Assembly (NCBI GenBank): GCA_016787065.1 | Contig: JAEUVD010000050.1 | Span: 33,644 to 97,643 of the forward strand | Direction of reading: 5' to 3' | Source of the DNA: Chitinophagaceae bacterium | GTDB lineage: Bacteria; Bacteroidota; Bacteroidia; Chitinophagales; Chitinophagaceae | DNA length: 64,000 bases | The notes under the pieces: generated by a model | Databases searched by the model: none | What the model was told of the DNA's origin: nothing | The model's input: only the letters and a program-made list of their open reading frames with translations | Program-made: the position numbers and the translations under genes | Shown: piece by piece, positions 1 through 10,500 of the stretch | Position numbering within the stretch: the stretch's first letter is position 1 | Layout: each line of letters starts with the position of its first letter

Positions 1-721
1 TAAACCAACCTATAGCTTTTACACTTTTCAATAAACCAGGTTCGCGTACTTCTTGTCCGTTAGCATCCAGTACTTTTTTACCGTTTTCTTCTTTCACTCT
101 ACCATTCTCGCGTAAATCAAAAGCTACACTATTAGCTCTTCGGGTAGACGTTGTGTTCAAATTCACATTGTAGGCTACTAAAAAATCACGTGCTCCAATA
201 ACAGTAGCTCCACTTTTGGCATTGAAGGTAGCAGGGCCATAATCTGGAGTCCATTGAGGATCTTTCAATTTATCTGCTAACCCTTCATATTCACCGGCTC
301 GAATGGTTGCCAGATTTTTACGTTCTTCTTTCGAAGCTGCACTTTCATATAAATAAACCGGAATATGCAAAAAGTTGCCTACTCGTTCCGCTAATTTTTT
401 TGCGTAAACAACCGTTTCCTCCATGGTAATATCGCTAATCGGTATAAGCGGACAAACATCGGTAGCGCCCATACGTGGGTGCTCTCCTTTATGCGTGCTC
501 ATGTCGATTAATTCAGAAGCTTTTTTAATGGCAAGAAAGGCCGCATCGATTACAGGTTGAGGTTCTCCAACGAAGGTAACCACAGTGCGGTTTGTGGCTT
601 TACCCGGATCAACATCTAATAATTTTACACCTTCTACGGATTCAATTTCACGAGTTATTTGTTCAATGATTTCGAGGTTAACTCCCTCACTAAAATTCGG
701 AACACATTCTATTAATGGCAT
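1..721 (-). CDS. ftcD: Glutamate formimidoyltransferase (C-terminus outside window)
   Basis: The visible 240 residues begin MPLIECVPNFSEG, the characteristic N-terminus of glutamate formimidoyltransferase, and continue with the family segments HPRMGATDVCPLIP and VIGARDFLVAYNVNLNT. The enzyme moves the formimidoyl group of N-formimidoyl-glutamate to tetrahydrofolate in the cytoplasm, the last step of one histidine degradation route. The start is the ATG at 719-721, 15 nt downstream of an exact -7 box at 736-743. The gene runs off the left edge, so I cannot tell whether a cyclodeaminase domain is fused at the C-terminus. No other hut gene is visible here. Identification is confident from motifs. 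Confidence 0.93.
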   Translation of the reverse strand, partial: MPLIECVPNFSEGVNLEIIEQITREIESVEGVKLLDVDPGKATNRTVVTFVGEPQPVIDAAFLAIKKASELIDMSTHKGEHPRMGATDVCPLIPISDITMEETVVYAKKLAERVGNFLHIPVYLYESAASKEERKNLATIRAGEYEGLADKLKDPQWTPDYGPATFNAKSGATVIGARDFLVAYNVNLNTTSTRRANSVAFDLRENGRVKEENGKKVLDANGQEVREPGLLKSVKAIGWF

Positions 722-735
722 AAAAAAAATTTACG

Positions 736-743
736 CAAAAATA
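736..743 (-). promoter_or_regulatory. -7 promoter box of ftcD
   Basis: On the minus strand the site reads TATTTTTG, an exact match to the Bacteroidota -7 consensus TAnnTTTG, 15 nt before the ftcD start. A TTTG that could act as the -33 element lies 17 nt further upstream (761-764). Confidence 0.6.
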
Positions 744-813
744 GAGGTTTCAAGAGATAACAAACCGTCAATTAAATGTTGTTATCGAACTTTTAGATTT
801 AAACTAGTTAAGG

Positions 814-3309
814 TTATTTTCGTTCTCCACCATTTCCACCACCATTATTCATATCATCGCCACCATCATCTTTTTTAAGGTTTTCATCTCTACTTTTTGC
901 TTCCTTCTCTTTTTCTTTTTTAACCTGACGAGCTTTTGGCACCTCACTATTTCGCATACTCTTACTGGCAATTCGCATTTGAAGATTCACGCCAAAAGTT
1001 CGGGTTAAATTCTTACGTAACACATTTTGATTGTATTCAGGATAGAGGTTATAGATGGTATTTGTTTGAATCGTATTGAAGATATCATTTGCATTCAATG
1101 TTACCGTTAGCATTTTTTTAAATAAAGATTTCTTTACTGCAAGATCAACGTTGCCGTATGGTTTTACATAACCTTGGGCAAAAACCGTTTGGGCAAAATA
1201 GTTTCCAGTAAGTTGAATGGAAACATCTTGTTTTAATCGCCAACTGGTATTGAGTTTACCAAATCCACCAAACCCGCTTCGATTCAATGATTGATCTACA
1301 TTAGAACCTTGTAGAATATTCCGGAATACATTAATATTTACGGTTGCATCCCACCAGGAAAGAATATTGGTTTTATTCGTAACCTCCAAGCCATAGGTAT
1401 AGGCCGAACTTAAATTTCTATTTTGCGAGTAAGTGGTTCCGTCTGCATTAAATCGTCGATAGCGCTGAATTAAGTTTTCGGTGTACTGATAATACGCCGA
1501 CGCAATAAAGGTTGATTGTTTATTATACTGATTGGCATAACCGAGTTCTACAGCGTGAATAAATTCCGGACGTAGTTCGGGGTTACCCTGACTGGTATCC
1601 TGTGGGTTGGTGACATCAAGAAAGGGAATGAGTTGAAAGAAATTCGGACGATTTACACGGCGAGCATAGTTTAGCGTGATGTCTTCTTTACTTGAAATTT
1701 TTTGAGAGAGAAAAGCCGTTGGGAATAAACTAATGTAGTTATCCTTGGCACCTAAATTATACTGATAAGCAAAGCCATCATAAGCAAATAATTCGGCACG
1801 AAGACCTACCTGAATTCCAGTGTTTCCATACTGATTAGCTACATTAGAATAAATACTATGCACTTGTTGCGTGTACTTAAATTTATTTTTAAGAAGCGGT
1901 TCAGCGTATTCCGGTTCGTTCAAAAATTGCTTAGTGGGTTGATTTTCTGTTTTAAATTTAATAACATAGTTTTTGAAACCAAGATCGATTCGCCCGTTTT
2001 TCCAAAGCGGTTTGGTGTAATCAACTTGAAATGTACCATTGGTGTTACCACCGCGAACGGGATTGTTTTGATCGAAACCAGACACTAGATTTTGAAGTGA
2101 ATCATAAACACGTGTTTGAAAAGTACTACTTCGGATATATCTTGTTTTGCTAAAGTTCAATTCAAGATTTAATTCCTCTTTAGGGTTTTTAAAGAAGTGT
2201 TTGTATTGTAAATTACTGGTAGGACTAAACGGTCGTCCTGTATATTTATTTAATCGTGTAGTGCTTGAAATAGGTGTTTCAAAATTGTATTCTGTTTCAA
2301 TAGTTGTTTTGCTATCGCCTTGCATGGCGGCATTAAACAAATTTTGGGAGAAGGTAATTTTGTTTTTCTTATTGAACGTATAATCGAAGCCGGCATTAAC
2401 AAAACCATTTAATGGTCGCCGTTCATTTCGAGTATGAGAAGAAAAAGTAAGGTTGTTCGTGTAATTACTACGATCGGACGTTGTTTCTTCCCAAGTTCTT
2501 GAGGTTCTACCATTCGCATTTAAAAAGAAATTCCACTTTTTAACATTCGCATTCATATTTATGCCGCCATTTAAGCGAAATGGAACACCGGCACCGATCG
2601 TAAGCATGCCATTATAACCTGATTTTCGATCTTTTTTCAGGATGATATTGATGATACCATTCATTCCTTGCGCATCATATTTCGACGAAGGGTTTGTAAT
2701 TACCTCTATGCTTTCAATACTTGAGGCCGGCATCGCCTGCAAGGCCGTTACCGGATCATTTTCAAACATGGAATTTTGTTTCCCATCAACCAAAATAGTT
2801 ATGTTACTCTTTCCACGTAAACTAACATTGCCATCCATATCAACATTTACAGAAGGAACATTTCGTAGTACATCGGCAGCTGTACCACCGGCACTGGTTG
2901 CGTTTTTTTCTACATTAAATGTTTTCTTATCTGCACTAATCTCTATGTCTTTCTTTTCAGCCACTACCGTAACATCCTTTAATTGTTTGGCATTCGATTT
3001 TAAACGTATCATGCCAAGGTCAAGTACACTGGTTTGAATATTGAAATTTTCAAACTCCTTTGGATTTTTACCAATAGCACTTACTGTAATGGTATAGGCA
3101 CCATAAGCAATATCTTTGAGTTCAAAACTTCCGGTCTCCCCTGATTTTGTGCCTTTATAAACTGCTGTTGTTCCCGTTTTCTTTAAAACGATAGTCGCCA
3201 AATCGAGCGGTTGGTTCTTGTCGTCATCAAAAACAATTCCTTTCACGGTGGCTTTTTGAGCGACAAGCGTAAATGGCAATAAAAATAGGATAAGTAATAA
3301 ATTCTTCAT
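814..3309 (-). CDS. TonB-dependent-receptor-like outer membrane beta-barrel protein
   Basis: 831 residues. A signal peptide (MKNLLLILFLLPFTLVAQ) is followed by a carboxypeptidase-regulatory-like domain (about 20-105), a plug domain (about 130-225, with DVLRNVPSVNVD, NITILVDG and IEVITNPSSKYDAQG), and a long barrel rich in alternating aromatic residues up to about 780. This is the Bacteroidota outer-membrane receptor type with an OMP_b-brl_3-like barrel. The tail after about 790 is very polar (Lys/Glu, then GGDDMNNGGGNGG). There is no SusD partner next to it, so a SusC-type glycan importer is unlikely; the substrate could be a metal chelate or peptide but nothing shows which. It is a single gene with its own -7 box at 3336-3343. 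Confidence 0.88.
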   Translation of the reverse strand: MKNLLLILFLLPFTLVAQKATVKGIVFDDDKNQPLDLATIVLKKTGTTAVYKGTKSGETGSFELKDIAYGAYTITVSAIGKNPKEFENFNIQTSVLDLGMIRLKSNAKQLKDVTVVAEKKDIEISADKKTFNVEKNATSAGGTAADVLRNVPSVNVDMDGNVSLRGKSNITILVDGKQNSMFENDPVTALQAMPASSIESIEVITNPSSKYDAQGMNGIINIILKKDRKSGYNGMLTIGAGVPFRLNGGINMNANVKKWNFFLNANGRTSRTWEETTSDRSNYTNNLTFSSHTRNERRPLNGFVNAGFDYTFNKKNKITFSQNLFNAAMQGDSKTTIETEYNFETPISSTTRLNKYTGRPFSPTSNLQYKHFFKNPKEELNLELNFSKTRYIRSSTFQTRVYDSLQNLVSGFDQNNPVRGGNTNGTFQVDYTKPLWKNGRIDLGFKNYVIKFKTENQPTKQFLNEPEYAEPLLKNKFKYTQQVHSIYSNVANQYGNTGIQVGLRAELFAYDGFAYQYNLGAKDNYISLFPTAFLSQKISSKEDITLNYARRVNRPNFFQLIPFLDVTNPQDTSQGNPELRPEFIHAVELGYANQYNKQSTFIASAYYQYTENLIQRYRRFNADGTTYSQNRNLSSAYTYGLEVTNKTNILSWWDATVNINVFRNILQGSNVDQSLNRSGFGGFGKLNTSWRLKQDVSIQLTGNYFAQTVFAQGYVKPYGNVDLAVKKSLFKKMLTVTLNANDIFNTIQTNTIYNLYPEYNQNVLRKNLTRTFGVNLQMRIASKSMRNSEVPKARQVKKEKEKEAKSRDENLKKDDGGDDMNNGGGNGGERK

Positions 3310-3335
3310 GAAGAGGACTTCGATTTACGAAACCT

Positions 3336-3343
3336 CAAATTTA
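3336..3343 (-). promoter_or_regulatory. -7 promoter box of the receptor gene
   Basis: Minus strand reads TAAATTTG, exact TAnnTTTG, 26 nt before the start codon at 3309. Confidence 0.55.
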
Positions 3344-3423
3344 TTTCATTCAATAGGAAATCATCCTTTTGAATTGTGAAAGGAATGTAATGTTTGATTT
3401 AGAAAAGCCAAGAATTTGTTGAT

Positions 3424-5031
3424 TTAAACCAACATGGAGATAGGATTTTCTAGATAACCTTTCAAGGTTTGTAAGAATTTAGCACCCACCGCGCCATCTA
3501 CCACCCGATGATCGCAGCTTAGTGTGAGCTTTAGGATATTACGAATAACCACCGCGCCATTTTCTACAACCGGAGTAGGGGCTATTTTACCTACCGCCAA
3601 AATACAGGCATCCGGTGGATTGATAATGGCAGTAAACTCGTCAATATCCATCATGCCTAAATTAGAAATGGTGAACGTGTTACCTGTAAATTCCTGAGGT
3701 TGAATTTTTTTGTTTCTTGCCTTATCGTACAAGGCATTGGCATCACTAGCAATTTGAGCCAATGATTTTTGATTCGCAAATCGGATAACCGGAACAATTA
3801 ATCCTTCCGGTAAGGCGATGGCAGAGCCAATATGAATATGATGATTTTGACGGATGAAATCGCCCATCCAACTGCTATTTACTTCCGGATTTGAAGCTAG
3901 GGCCAAAGCACAGGCTTTTATCATCATATCATTGATGGAAATTTTAACCGGACTAATTACGTTAATATCTTTTCTTGCTTCCATCAGTTTATCCATAACC
4001 ACCGATGTTTTCAAAAAGAAATGCGGTGCTGAGAAATTACTATCTGATAAACGTTGGGCTATTATTTTACGCATTTGTGTAACCGGAATGTCCGTATGGC
4101 CTTCCGTACCTGCTTGGAAAGATGCAACAAGCGGTGCAGAAGTTGCAGTTGCGGTTGGTGTTGCCGCTATTACTTGCGGGTTATCCAAATCACGTTTTAC
4201 AATACGACCATTATCGCCGCTGCCCAGAATGGCTTTCAAATCGATACCCTTTGCTTGGGCTATAGAACGTGCTAAAGGTGACGCTTTAATTCGCCCGTCT
4301 TGTTCAGCATTGTTAGCAACGTTAGCTGTTTTTGTTGTCTGATTATTCGTTGTTGTTGCTGGGGCTGATTTTTCAGAATTAGATGATGCCGGTGAGGTAT
4401 TTGACTTTAATGCACCAAGATATGGCGTAACATCAAATCCTTCTTTACCAATAACGGCAATAACATCATTTACCTTTGCCGATTCTCCAGCAGGTATTCC
4501 CTGATAGAGTAGTGTACCTTCCGCATATCCAACCACCTCCATGGTCGCTTTGTCGGTTTCAACATCGGCTAACGCGTCATCAGCCTTAACACGATCACCC
4601 ACTTGTTTGTTCCAAGCAACAATTTTACCAGAAGTCATTGTATCGCTGAGCAATGGCATGCGTATAACCGTTAATTCCTTCGGTATTTCAATGGTAGGTT
4701 TTGATGTTTCACTCCCTGATGCAGCAGGTGCATCCGAAGCTATACTTGCAGGTTGTTGAGGCGTATCCTGTAAATATGACGAAATATCTTCACCTTCTTT
4801 TCCAATAATTGCTATGATATCGTTCACTTTTGCCGCCTTTCCAGCCTCAACACCAATATAAAGTAAGGTTCCTTCAACATACGGTATAACCTCCATGGTT
4901 GCTTTATCTGTTTCAACATCAGCAAGCGAATCGTCACTCTTCACCTTGTCGCCTACCTTTTTGTTCCACTGAGCAATTTTACCTTCTGTCATGGTATCAC
5001 TTAAAAGGGGCATACGGATTACATCAGCCAT
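3424..5031 (-). CDS. pdhC: Dihydrolipoamide acetyltransferase (E2) of the pyruvate dehydrogenase complex
   Basis: 535 residues with the full E2 order: two lipoyl domains (about 3-88 and 121-206), each with the lipoylation motif DKATMEV (Lys43 and Lys161); Ala/Ser/Thr/Asn-rich linkers; an E3/E1-binding domain (about 247-285, KASPLARSIAQAKGIDL); and a catalytic 2-oxoacid dehydrogenase acyltransferase domain (about 310-535) with active-site DHRVVDGA (His508, Asp512). It passes the acetyl group from E1 to CoA in the cytoplasm. Two lipoyl domains and the motif spelling favour pyruvate over 2-oxoglutarate dehydrogenase. E1 and E3 genes are not adjacent; it appears to be a single gene with its own promoter box. 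Confidence 0.93.
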   Translation of the reverse strand: MADVIRMPLLSDTMTEGKIAQWNKKVGDKVKSDDSLADVETDKATMEVIPYVEGTLLYIGVEAGKAAKVNDIIAIIGKEGEDISSYLQDTPQQPASIASDAPAASGSETSKPTIEIPKELTVIRMPLLSDTMTSGKIVAWNKQVGDRVKADDALADVETDKATMEVVGYAEGTLLYQGIPAGESAKVNDVIAVIGKEGFDVTPYLGALKSNTSPASSNSEKSAPATTTNNQTTKTANVANNAEQDGRIKASPLARSIAQAKGIDLKAILGSGDNGRIVKRDLDNPQVIAATPTATATSAPLVASFQAGTEGHTDIPVTQMRKIIAQRLSDSNFSAPHFFLKTSVVMDKLMEARKDINVISPVKISINDMMIKACALALASNPEVNSSWMGDFIRQNHHIHIGSAIALPEGLIVPVIRFANQKSLAQIASDANALYDKARNKKIQPQEFTGNTFTISNLGMMDIDEFTAIINPPDACILAVGKIAPTPVVENGAVVIRNILKLTLSCDHRVVDGAVGAKFLQTLKGYLENPISMLV

Positions 5032-5055
5032 AAAATATCGGGTCTAAAATTTGCC

Positions 5056-5063
5056 CAAAAGTA
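5056..5063 (-). promoter_or_regulatory. -7 promoter box of the E2 gene
   Basis: Minus strand reads TACTTTTG, exact TAnnTTTG, 24 nt upstream of the start at 5031. Confidence 0.6.
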
Positions 5064-5262
5064 AACATTCAATTCGTAATTAGAAGGTTGAAGGTCGATT
5101 TTATTGAAAGGCAACTAAATGAGGCTTTTCGGTTTAATTGGCATCTGGTTGGCAATTCTTCGTACGGAATTCCTTCTATAAATTTTACGGTATAACTAGC
5201 CTAGAATTAAGCTATTCCGGTGAAGTAGATCAATGCTAAAACTAGGGCCAACCTGAGAAAGA

Positions 5263-6126
5263 TTATAAAATTTTCAGCATTTCAAATTGTTCCGCATTTT
5301 TAGCTACCCCAAGTTTGGCAATAAAGTTCAGTATGGCTTTGTTGGAGGCATCTACATTTACCATCTTTACAATGCCTGATTCGTTGAGTTTTTGTAATTG
5401 CTGAAATAAATAAGTTCCAAGTCCTTGTCTGCGTTTATCAGGATGAATTGCGAACAAGGGGATATCACCCGTTTGAAATTCTATAACCCCTAAGCCAAGG
5501 AGTTTGTTTTGTTCAACTAAGGCTAAGGTTCGGAAACGTTGCGGTTGATTGCAAATACTGATTACATGATTTTGCCACGAAGGGTAAACAGCACACAACA
5601 TGTTCCACACGGTTTCATCTAACACCAAAGGCACTTCCTTTACCTCAATGCCAGGATTTATTTCCTGAATCACTACCGAAGGCAACTCTTTCTGTTTACT
5701 TAGAAAACAATGAAAGGTTCTTGTAATTTCAAAGCCCTGTTTTTGATACACCGATAGGGCCGGTGTGTTAGAGCAAAGTACTTCCAGTAGATACTGGTGT
5801 ATATTCATGGTTTGGAGTTGTTGCACAGCAAATTCAAAAACGCGACCGGCCAAACCCTGACCGCGAAAAGAGGCTAAGGTTCCGGTTCCGATATCGTAGG
5901 CTGTTGCTTTCAAACGGAATCGACCTATACCGTTGAGAATAAAACTTACTAAATGATTATCCTGATACGCACCAAAGGATAGATTAGGATTGAAATTTCT
6001 GCGCTGCAACATCCGTACAAACATTTCTTCGGTCCATTGGAATGGATAATCTTCAAACGCACGACTGAATGCCTCGTATATGCGGTTGATACTTTCGCTT
6101 TCTAATGATTTAATTACAATGGACAT
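5263..6126 (-). CDS. Tandem GNAT N-acetyltransferase
   Basis: 287 residues made of two GNAT folds. The N-terminal one (about 1-145) carries the acetyl-CoA loop-like segment SFRGQGLAGRVFEFAVQ and the C-terminal one (about 160-287) carries DKRRQGLGTYLFQQL, the canonical R/Q-x-x-G-x-G/A pyrophosphate-binding motif. The substrate cannot be inferred. It lies 14 nt downstream of the MFS transporter and is probably cotranscribed with it, which might mean a modify-and-export pair, though that is only inference from position. Confidence 0.85.
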   Translation of the reverse strand: MSIVIKSLESESINRIYEAFSRAFEDYPFQWTEEMFVRMLQRRNFNPNLSFGAYQDNHLVSFILNGIGRFRLKATAYDIGTGTLASFRGQGLAGRVFEFAVQQLQTMNIHQYLLEVLCSNTPALSVYQKQGFEITRTFHCFLSKQKELPSVVIQEINPGIEVKEVPLVLDETVWNMLCAVYPSWQNHVISICNQPQRFRTLALVEQNKLLGLGVIEFQTGDIPLFAIHPDKRRQGLGTYLFQQLQKLNESGIVKMVNVDASNKAILNFIAKLGVAKNAEQFEMLKIL

Positions 6127-6140
6127 AGATGAATTCGACT

Positions 6141-7406
6141 TTATTTCGAACTACTCATTGGGAGTTCAAGATCATCAGGTGTTTCAACATAATCAAGTTC
6201 TTTAGCATACGTTTCTTCCATGAAGTATGATGCTACTAAGGCAATACTGCAACAAATAATGCCGGTTACTAAAGCGGCCATGGGTTTATCGAGTCCTAGA
6301 CTTTGAATGCCAATATAACAAAAGGTAATTGGTGTAAGCGCACCACGAATAAAATTCGGTACAGATGTGGTTGCCGTTGCACGAATGTTGGTGCCAAACT
6401 GTTCGGCGGTACTCACCATCAACACCGCCCAATAGCCTGCGGCAAAACCAAGTAACACCATAAGCGCATAAAACTGTTCAACGTTTTTGTATGGAAAATA
6501 AAAATAGGCAACTACCATCAACAAGGTGGCCGCAACGAAATACAAAAGAACTTTTCTGCGACTTTGGATCCATTGACTGAGAAGTCCGGTAAACAAATCA
6601 CCAAGAGTTACACCCGAATAACAAAACATAATGGCGTAACCGCTTCGTATTTTTCCTTCAATACCCATGAGCTTACCTAATTCCGGACTAAACGTAATCA
6701 ATATTCCGATGGTATACCAAATAGGAAGACCAACTAAAATACATTTCAAGTATTTGTTACGAAGGAGTTTTTGTGAAAAGAGCAGCTTCAAACTGCCAAG
6801 ATTATCCGATGTATTTTTTGTGTTCTGATACATTCCTGATTCAAACACACCGAATCGAAGAAATAATAAAGCCAAACCCAAAGCACCACCAATGATATAC
6901 GGTATATGCCATTGCATTTCATAAACTGTACCTAAGATACCGGCAAGAATAGCCCCTGAAACACCTACCGTAGCGATTACCGTGGTAGACCATCCACGTT
7001 TTTCTTTGTGCATAATTTCGGATACCAGCGTAATGCCCGCACCTAACTCACCGGCTAAACCAAATCCGGCAATAAAACGCAACACACAATACATTTCTAC
7101 ATTTTGAACATAGGCATTGGCAATATTAGCTAAGGAATACAGTAAGATAGAACCAAAAAGAACCTTCAATCGTCCTTTTTTATCTCCTAAAATTCCCCAA
7201 AACAACCCGCCCAGTAACATGCCAATCATTTGAATATTGATAAGAAGTAGTCCCTTCGATTCTAAACCACTTTCCGGAATGCCAATATCAAGCAAACTTT
7301 GTTTGCGCACGATACTGAATAATACGAGATCATAAATATCTACAAAATATCCAAGGGCAGCTACAAGTACAGGCAAGCTAAGAATTGGATGATGTGTTTT
7401 ATTCAT
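6141..7406 (-). CDS. MFS transporter
   Basis: 421 residues with about 12 hydrophobic segments and the MFS loop signature between helices 2 and 3 (GILGDKKGRLKVL). A region typical of sugar/metabolite:H+ symporters follows (RFIAGFGLAGELGAG). The start is taken at ATG 7404-7406 (MNKTHHPILSLPVL), because the upstream 42 in-frame codons do not look like transporter N-terminus and helix 1 follows directly. The overall pattern resembles the metabolite/H+ symporter branch that includes organic-acid carriers; the substrate is not identifiable. First gene of a likely two-gene unit with the downstream acetyltransferase. Confidence 0.87.
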   Translation of the reverse strand: MNKTHHPILSLPVLVAALGYFVDIYDLVLFSIVRKQSLLDIGIPESGLESKGLLLINIQMIGMLLGGLFWGILGDKKGRLKVLFGSILLYSLANIANAYVQNVEMYCVLRFIAGFGLAGELGAGITLVSEIMHKEKRGWSTTVIATVGVSGAILAGILGTVYEMQWHIPYIIGGALGLALLFLRFGVFESGMYQNTKNTSDNLGSLKLLFSQKLLRNKYLKCILVGLPIWYTIGILITFSPELGKLMGIEGKIRSGYAIMFCYSGVTLGDLFTGLLSQWIQSRRKVLLYFVAATLLMVVAYFYFPYKNVEQFYALMVLLGFAAGYWAVLMVSTAEQFGTNIRATATTSVPNFIRGALTPITFCYIGIQSLGLDKPMAALVTGIICCSIALVASYFMEETYAKELDYVETPDDLELPMSSSK

Positions 7407-7545
7407 GGTGGGAAGATACAAGTTCTGTATGAAATTTGTTAGCAGATTCAGGTAAATGAAATGGATAGGCAAGTTTGTTCCTAGCGCGGAACTTGGTTTT
7501 ATCTTGTTCCCCTTAATCGTTGAAGCACACATAACCCAAATACCT

Positions 7546-7553
7546 TACCTTCG
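7546..7553 (+). promoter_or_regulatory. Possible -7 box of the SNF2 gene
   Basis: TACCTTCG, one mismatch to TAnnTTTG, 33 nt before the ATG at 7587, with a TTG (7520-7522) 23 nt upstream. Confidence 0.35.
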
Positions 7554-7586
7554 CCGATAGCCTTTTTCAAAACGGGCAAAGAAAAC

Positions 7587-10500
7587 ATGTCGCATATTGT
7601 AAAACACATTTACAATTTTGGTTCAGAAGAAGTGATTCGTCGGGGTAAGAAAATTTTTCTTACAGGCGGTGTGAAATTGCTTCGAAAAGAGGAGTTGAGT
7701 AATCAACTCGTGTTCAAAGTTCGGAACGATCAATATTATAATCAATATACCGTAACTGTTTCTAAATATCAACAGGCGAATACCATTCAAGCGCGCTGTC
7801 AGTGCCCGTATAACATGGGTGAAATTTGAAGGCATGAGGTGGCTGCATTATTTCAATTAAACGATTTGATTGAGAACCAGGCTTTAGATACATCGCAAGC
7901 CAGCTTCAATCAAATACACACGGTTATACGCATGAAGAGTATCGAGTTGAAATCGATTCGATTATTTACCTCTAATAAATTGTTTGAAGAAGCAGAGAAA
8001 ATTATCAAGCATAACAAAATAGAAATTACACGTGCTGAAAATGAAATTGTAGAAGCTGTATTGCATGTTGATGATCAGGAGTTTAAAGTGAAATTGAAAC
8101 GCAACGACGATAAGAGTTTTGATACTTCCTGTGGTTGCGATGAGCATCGACATCCTTTATGTAAACACAAATCGGCCGTATTTATTAAACTTTTAAATCA
8201 ATACGGCGAAAATTATTTTGATACCATCCGAAATTGGGAAAGTCAGAAAAATAAACTGCTGAGTTTATATGGCTATTCGCTGCAAGATGACCTTACAGGT
8301 AAGTTTGAATTTTACTATCAGGATGGAAAACCATTTTTGAAAGTACTTGATACAAGTATTAAAAAGGTTGGCACAACGCCTGCGGCAGTGCCGTCGTATA
8401 AGGTATCGAACGTTGTAACCAAAACTGATTTTAATAAACGTTTAGGCATCGTAATTAATTTACAAGAAAAAGATTATCCGCATTTCGCTATCGATCTGAT
8501 TGAAGGTGAATTGGCAGATCATAACATTCAATTTGCCGGAACAATCAGCAAAGTGGATGTGAGCAAATATGTGAACCCGGAAGATTATCCGGTAGAAGAC
8601 CGAGATCTGATTGGTATGGCCAGAAGATTGCAGAAAGCAGATATTGAGAAGTATATCACCAAAAATTCTCCCTTTGGTGAACTTTGGGGAAATATGATTC
8701 ATCAAGAAGAATGGACGGATGATACGAAGTTGTTGTTGTACGAATATCTTCACCCTAAATTACTTAAATTATTTAATGGTTTAGGTGATAAGAATCCACT
8801 TTATTTATTAGAACAAGGCTTGCCGTACAAAACGAGTAGCTTGAAACCTGTTCAGTACGTTCATCATCATATCTTTCCGATTTTAGATGTGCAACGTGGT
8901 GAGGATGGTGTTCGCATTGGTGTGAAACTTCAAATTGATGATAAAGTACTTTCTCCGGAAGAAAATGATTTGGTGAGCAATATTTTATTTCTTCAGAACG
9001 ACAAATTATTTCTTACTACTAAGTTCATAGATAGCTATAATCTCAGCATTCTTAATAAAAATAAGTTTGTATCCAATAGCCAATGGGATGCATTTTTGAA
9101 GAATCAGTTTTTGGAATTAAGTAAAATTTATGATTCTAATTTTGAAAGCGAACTGGTAGAACATGTTCAGGATATTGAACCTGTAGTGAGTATTCATTTA
9201 AGTGAGCAAGGTTCTTATTTTGTATTGAAACCTGCATTTACCTATAACGAAAGCGTGGTTTATTGGAGTGAAGAAAATAGTATTACCAGTCAGGTTGATG
9301 GACGAATTCAAATAATCAAACGAGATAAGGCGAAAGAAAAAAGCTTTATGTCGTTTGTGCAACAACTTCATCCTCATATGCGAAAGCCTGAAATGGAAGG
9401 CCATTTCGCTTTACATTCAAAGTATGCACTTCAGAAGAATTGGTTCTTTCAATTCTTCGAACTGGTGAAAGAAGAAAAGATACCGTTGTTTGGTTACGAG
9501 CATCTTCAACAATTTCGAATCAATAAAGCGAAACCAAACACCAAAGTACATATTGCCTCGCAATTGGATTGGTTTGATACTGAAATAGAGGTTGATTTTG
9601 ACGGACAAAAAGCTAGCTTAGGTGATATTAAATCGGCTCTGGCTTCTAAACAAAATTATGTACCATTGGGTGACGGTACGTATGGCTTGCTTCCGGAAGA
9701 GTGGTTGCAGAAATTTTCGTTGTTGTTTAAAATGTCGGATGGTTTCGGACAAAAACTGAAAGTAAGTAAATATAATTTTACAGTTATTGATGAGTTGTAC
9801 GATTTGATTGACGATGAAGCGGTGCAGGAAGAATTAAGCGAGAAGAAACGTAATTTGTTACAAGAAAATCATGAAACGTTTTATCAAATAGATATTCCGG
9901 AACAGTTGCAAGCAACCTTACGTCCATATCAAGTAGCAGGTTTTCAATGGTTAGCGTATTTACACAAAGTGAAATGGGGTGGATTATTAGCGGATGATAT
10001 GGGGCTTGGTAAAACTATTCAAACCTTAACCTTCTTGCAATATCTTAAAAATGTTCAGGAAGGCGTGCTTAAGGCTATTGTGGTTTGTCCGACTACGTTG
10101 ATATTTAACTGGGAAAAAGAGATACAGAAGTTTACGCCCGACTTAACCTATTTGATACATCACGGTCCGGCGCGTACAACACAAAGCAAAGAACTAGAAT
10201 CGTATAACATTATCATTTCTACCTACGGCACATTACGTAGTGATATTGATATGTTGAACAGAATAACATTTGATTACACGGTATTGGATGAATCGCAAAC
10301 GATAAAAAATCCGGTGAGTAAAATTGCTAAGGCGGCACAAATTTTAAATACAAAGAATCGTATTGCGTTAAGCGGTACGCCGATGCAGAATAATACCTTC
10401 GATATGTATTCGCAAATGAATTTTCTTAATCCGGGGATGCTTGGTGCGAAGGAGTTTTTTAAAGAGCAATTTGCTAAACCGGTAGATAAGTTTCAGGATG

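Noticed and set aside
2642..3037. 131-codon plus-strand frame inside the receptor gene
   Set aside because: Antisense shadow; same for the other short frames opposite long genes.
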